This document shows positions 63,895-64,000 of a DNA stretch of 64,000 nt, one piece after another (positions within the stretch are counted from its first letter, which is position 1; the number at the start of each line of letters is the position of its first letter). A program made the position numbers and the translations under genes. Source of the stretch: Mesorhizobium sp. (GTDB taxonomy: Bacteria; Pseudomonadota; Alphaproteobacteria; Rhizobiales; Rhizobiaceae). The DNA lies in NCBI RefSeq assembly GCF_004962245.1, contig NZ_SUHQ01000030.1:28023-92022 (forward strand), given 5' to 3'. Under the pieces are notes generated by a model. The model saw only the letters and a list, made by a program, of their open reading frames with translations, was not told the DNA's origin and made no database searches.

Positions 63895-63923
63895 GGGGGC
63901 GCGAAGGATCGCCGGCCTTTGAG
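63895..63923. repeat. 29-bp dispersed repeat, copy B
   Basis: GGGGGCGCGAAGGATCGCC plus GGCCTTTGAG, 28 of 29 identical to the copy at 21602-21630. The remaining right end of the window (63793-64000) has no recognisable gene. Confidence 0.8.
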
Positions 63924-64000
63924 TTGACCCTGTTTACTAATGCATTAGAGCGTTTCAGGTTTTGACGGAAGCATATCCTGCGTTGTTGAAATAGTTGGCG

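Overview
The window looks like part of the main chromosome of a rhizobial alphaproteobacterium, most likely Mesorhizobium or a close relative (Hyphomicrobiales). This rests on the GC-rich coding style, the gene order hemE-hemJ-rho-mnmE-mnmG-rsmG-parA-parB-holA, the ppsR-maf-aroE-coaE-dnaQ-secB block facing it, alphaproteobacterial families (BTLCP, Tim44-like, FxsA, Rrf2), and short palindromic repeats of the rhizobial type. The genus is an inference; no rRNA or other marker gene is present.

Region 1 (1-14.8 kb) is an accessory copper and stress island, nearly all on the minus strand. It holds a DUF305 gene broken by frameshifts, DUF5676 and DUF2933 membrane proteins, an isoprenylcysteine-methyltransferase-like protein, a Tat-exported multicopper oxidase, a P1B ATPase with an unusual CPD motif, an MFS exporter, and then a coupled trio: beta-CASP RNase-like protein, thymidine/AMP phosphorylase-like protein and PRPP synthetase-like protein. 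A degenerate cardiolipin synthase lies at its left edge. On the right, a Cys-rich secreted protein and an ATP-grasp-like protein diverge around an FNR/FixK-type box.

Region 2 (14.8-31.4 kb) is accessory metabolism. It has a frameshifted SARP/TPR regulator facing a cysteine-synthase-like plus PLP-decarboxylase operon. Next come a small catabolic cluster (orphan peptide-type binding protein, alpha/beta hydrolase, cysteine hydrolase, DddP-like M24 protein, GlxA regulator) and a reverse transsulfuration operon (Rrf2 regulator, FAD protein, cystathionine beta-synthase, cystathionine gamma-lyase type enzyme).

Region 3 (31.4-39.1 kb) carries an RlpA-type protein, an intracellular PHB depolymerase with a possible PhaR operator, a BTLCP, and the HTH-Smr-MltA-Tim44-FxsA block. 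A frameshifted beta-lactamase-fold hydrolase follows.

Region 4 (39.1-56.5 kb) is the chromosome-origin neighbourhood. secB is followed by the leftward dnaQ, coaE, aroE, maf and ppsR, then a ~400 bp intergenic region with DnaA-box-like sites, four GANTC sites and an AT-rich stretch. This is the best candidate for oriC, as in Caulobacter and Sinorhizobium where the origin adjoins hemE. Rightward hemE, hemJ, rho, mnmE, mnmG, rsmG, parA and parB follow, with four parS-like ParB sites around mnmG/rsmG, one of them inside the rsmG coding sequence. A leftward holA closes the block.

Region 5 (56.5-64 kb) has a complete branched-chain 2-oxoacid dehydrogenase operon (E1alpha, E1beta, E2, E3), a large RIME-like palindrome, a saccharopine-dehydrogenase-family gene and a divergent Lrp/AsnC regulator.

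The window shows at least five disrupted genes, all accessory, while every housekeeping gene reads intact. It also has three 15-19 bp tandem duplications and several dispersed palindromic repeats. No tRNA, rRNA, CRISPR array or transposase was recognised.
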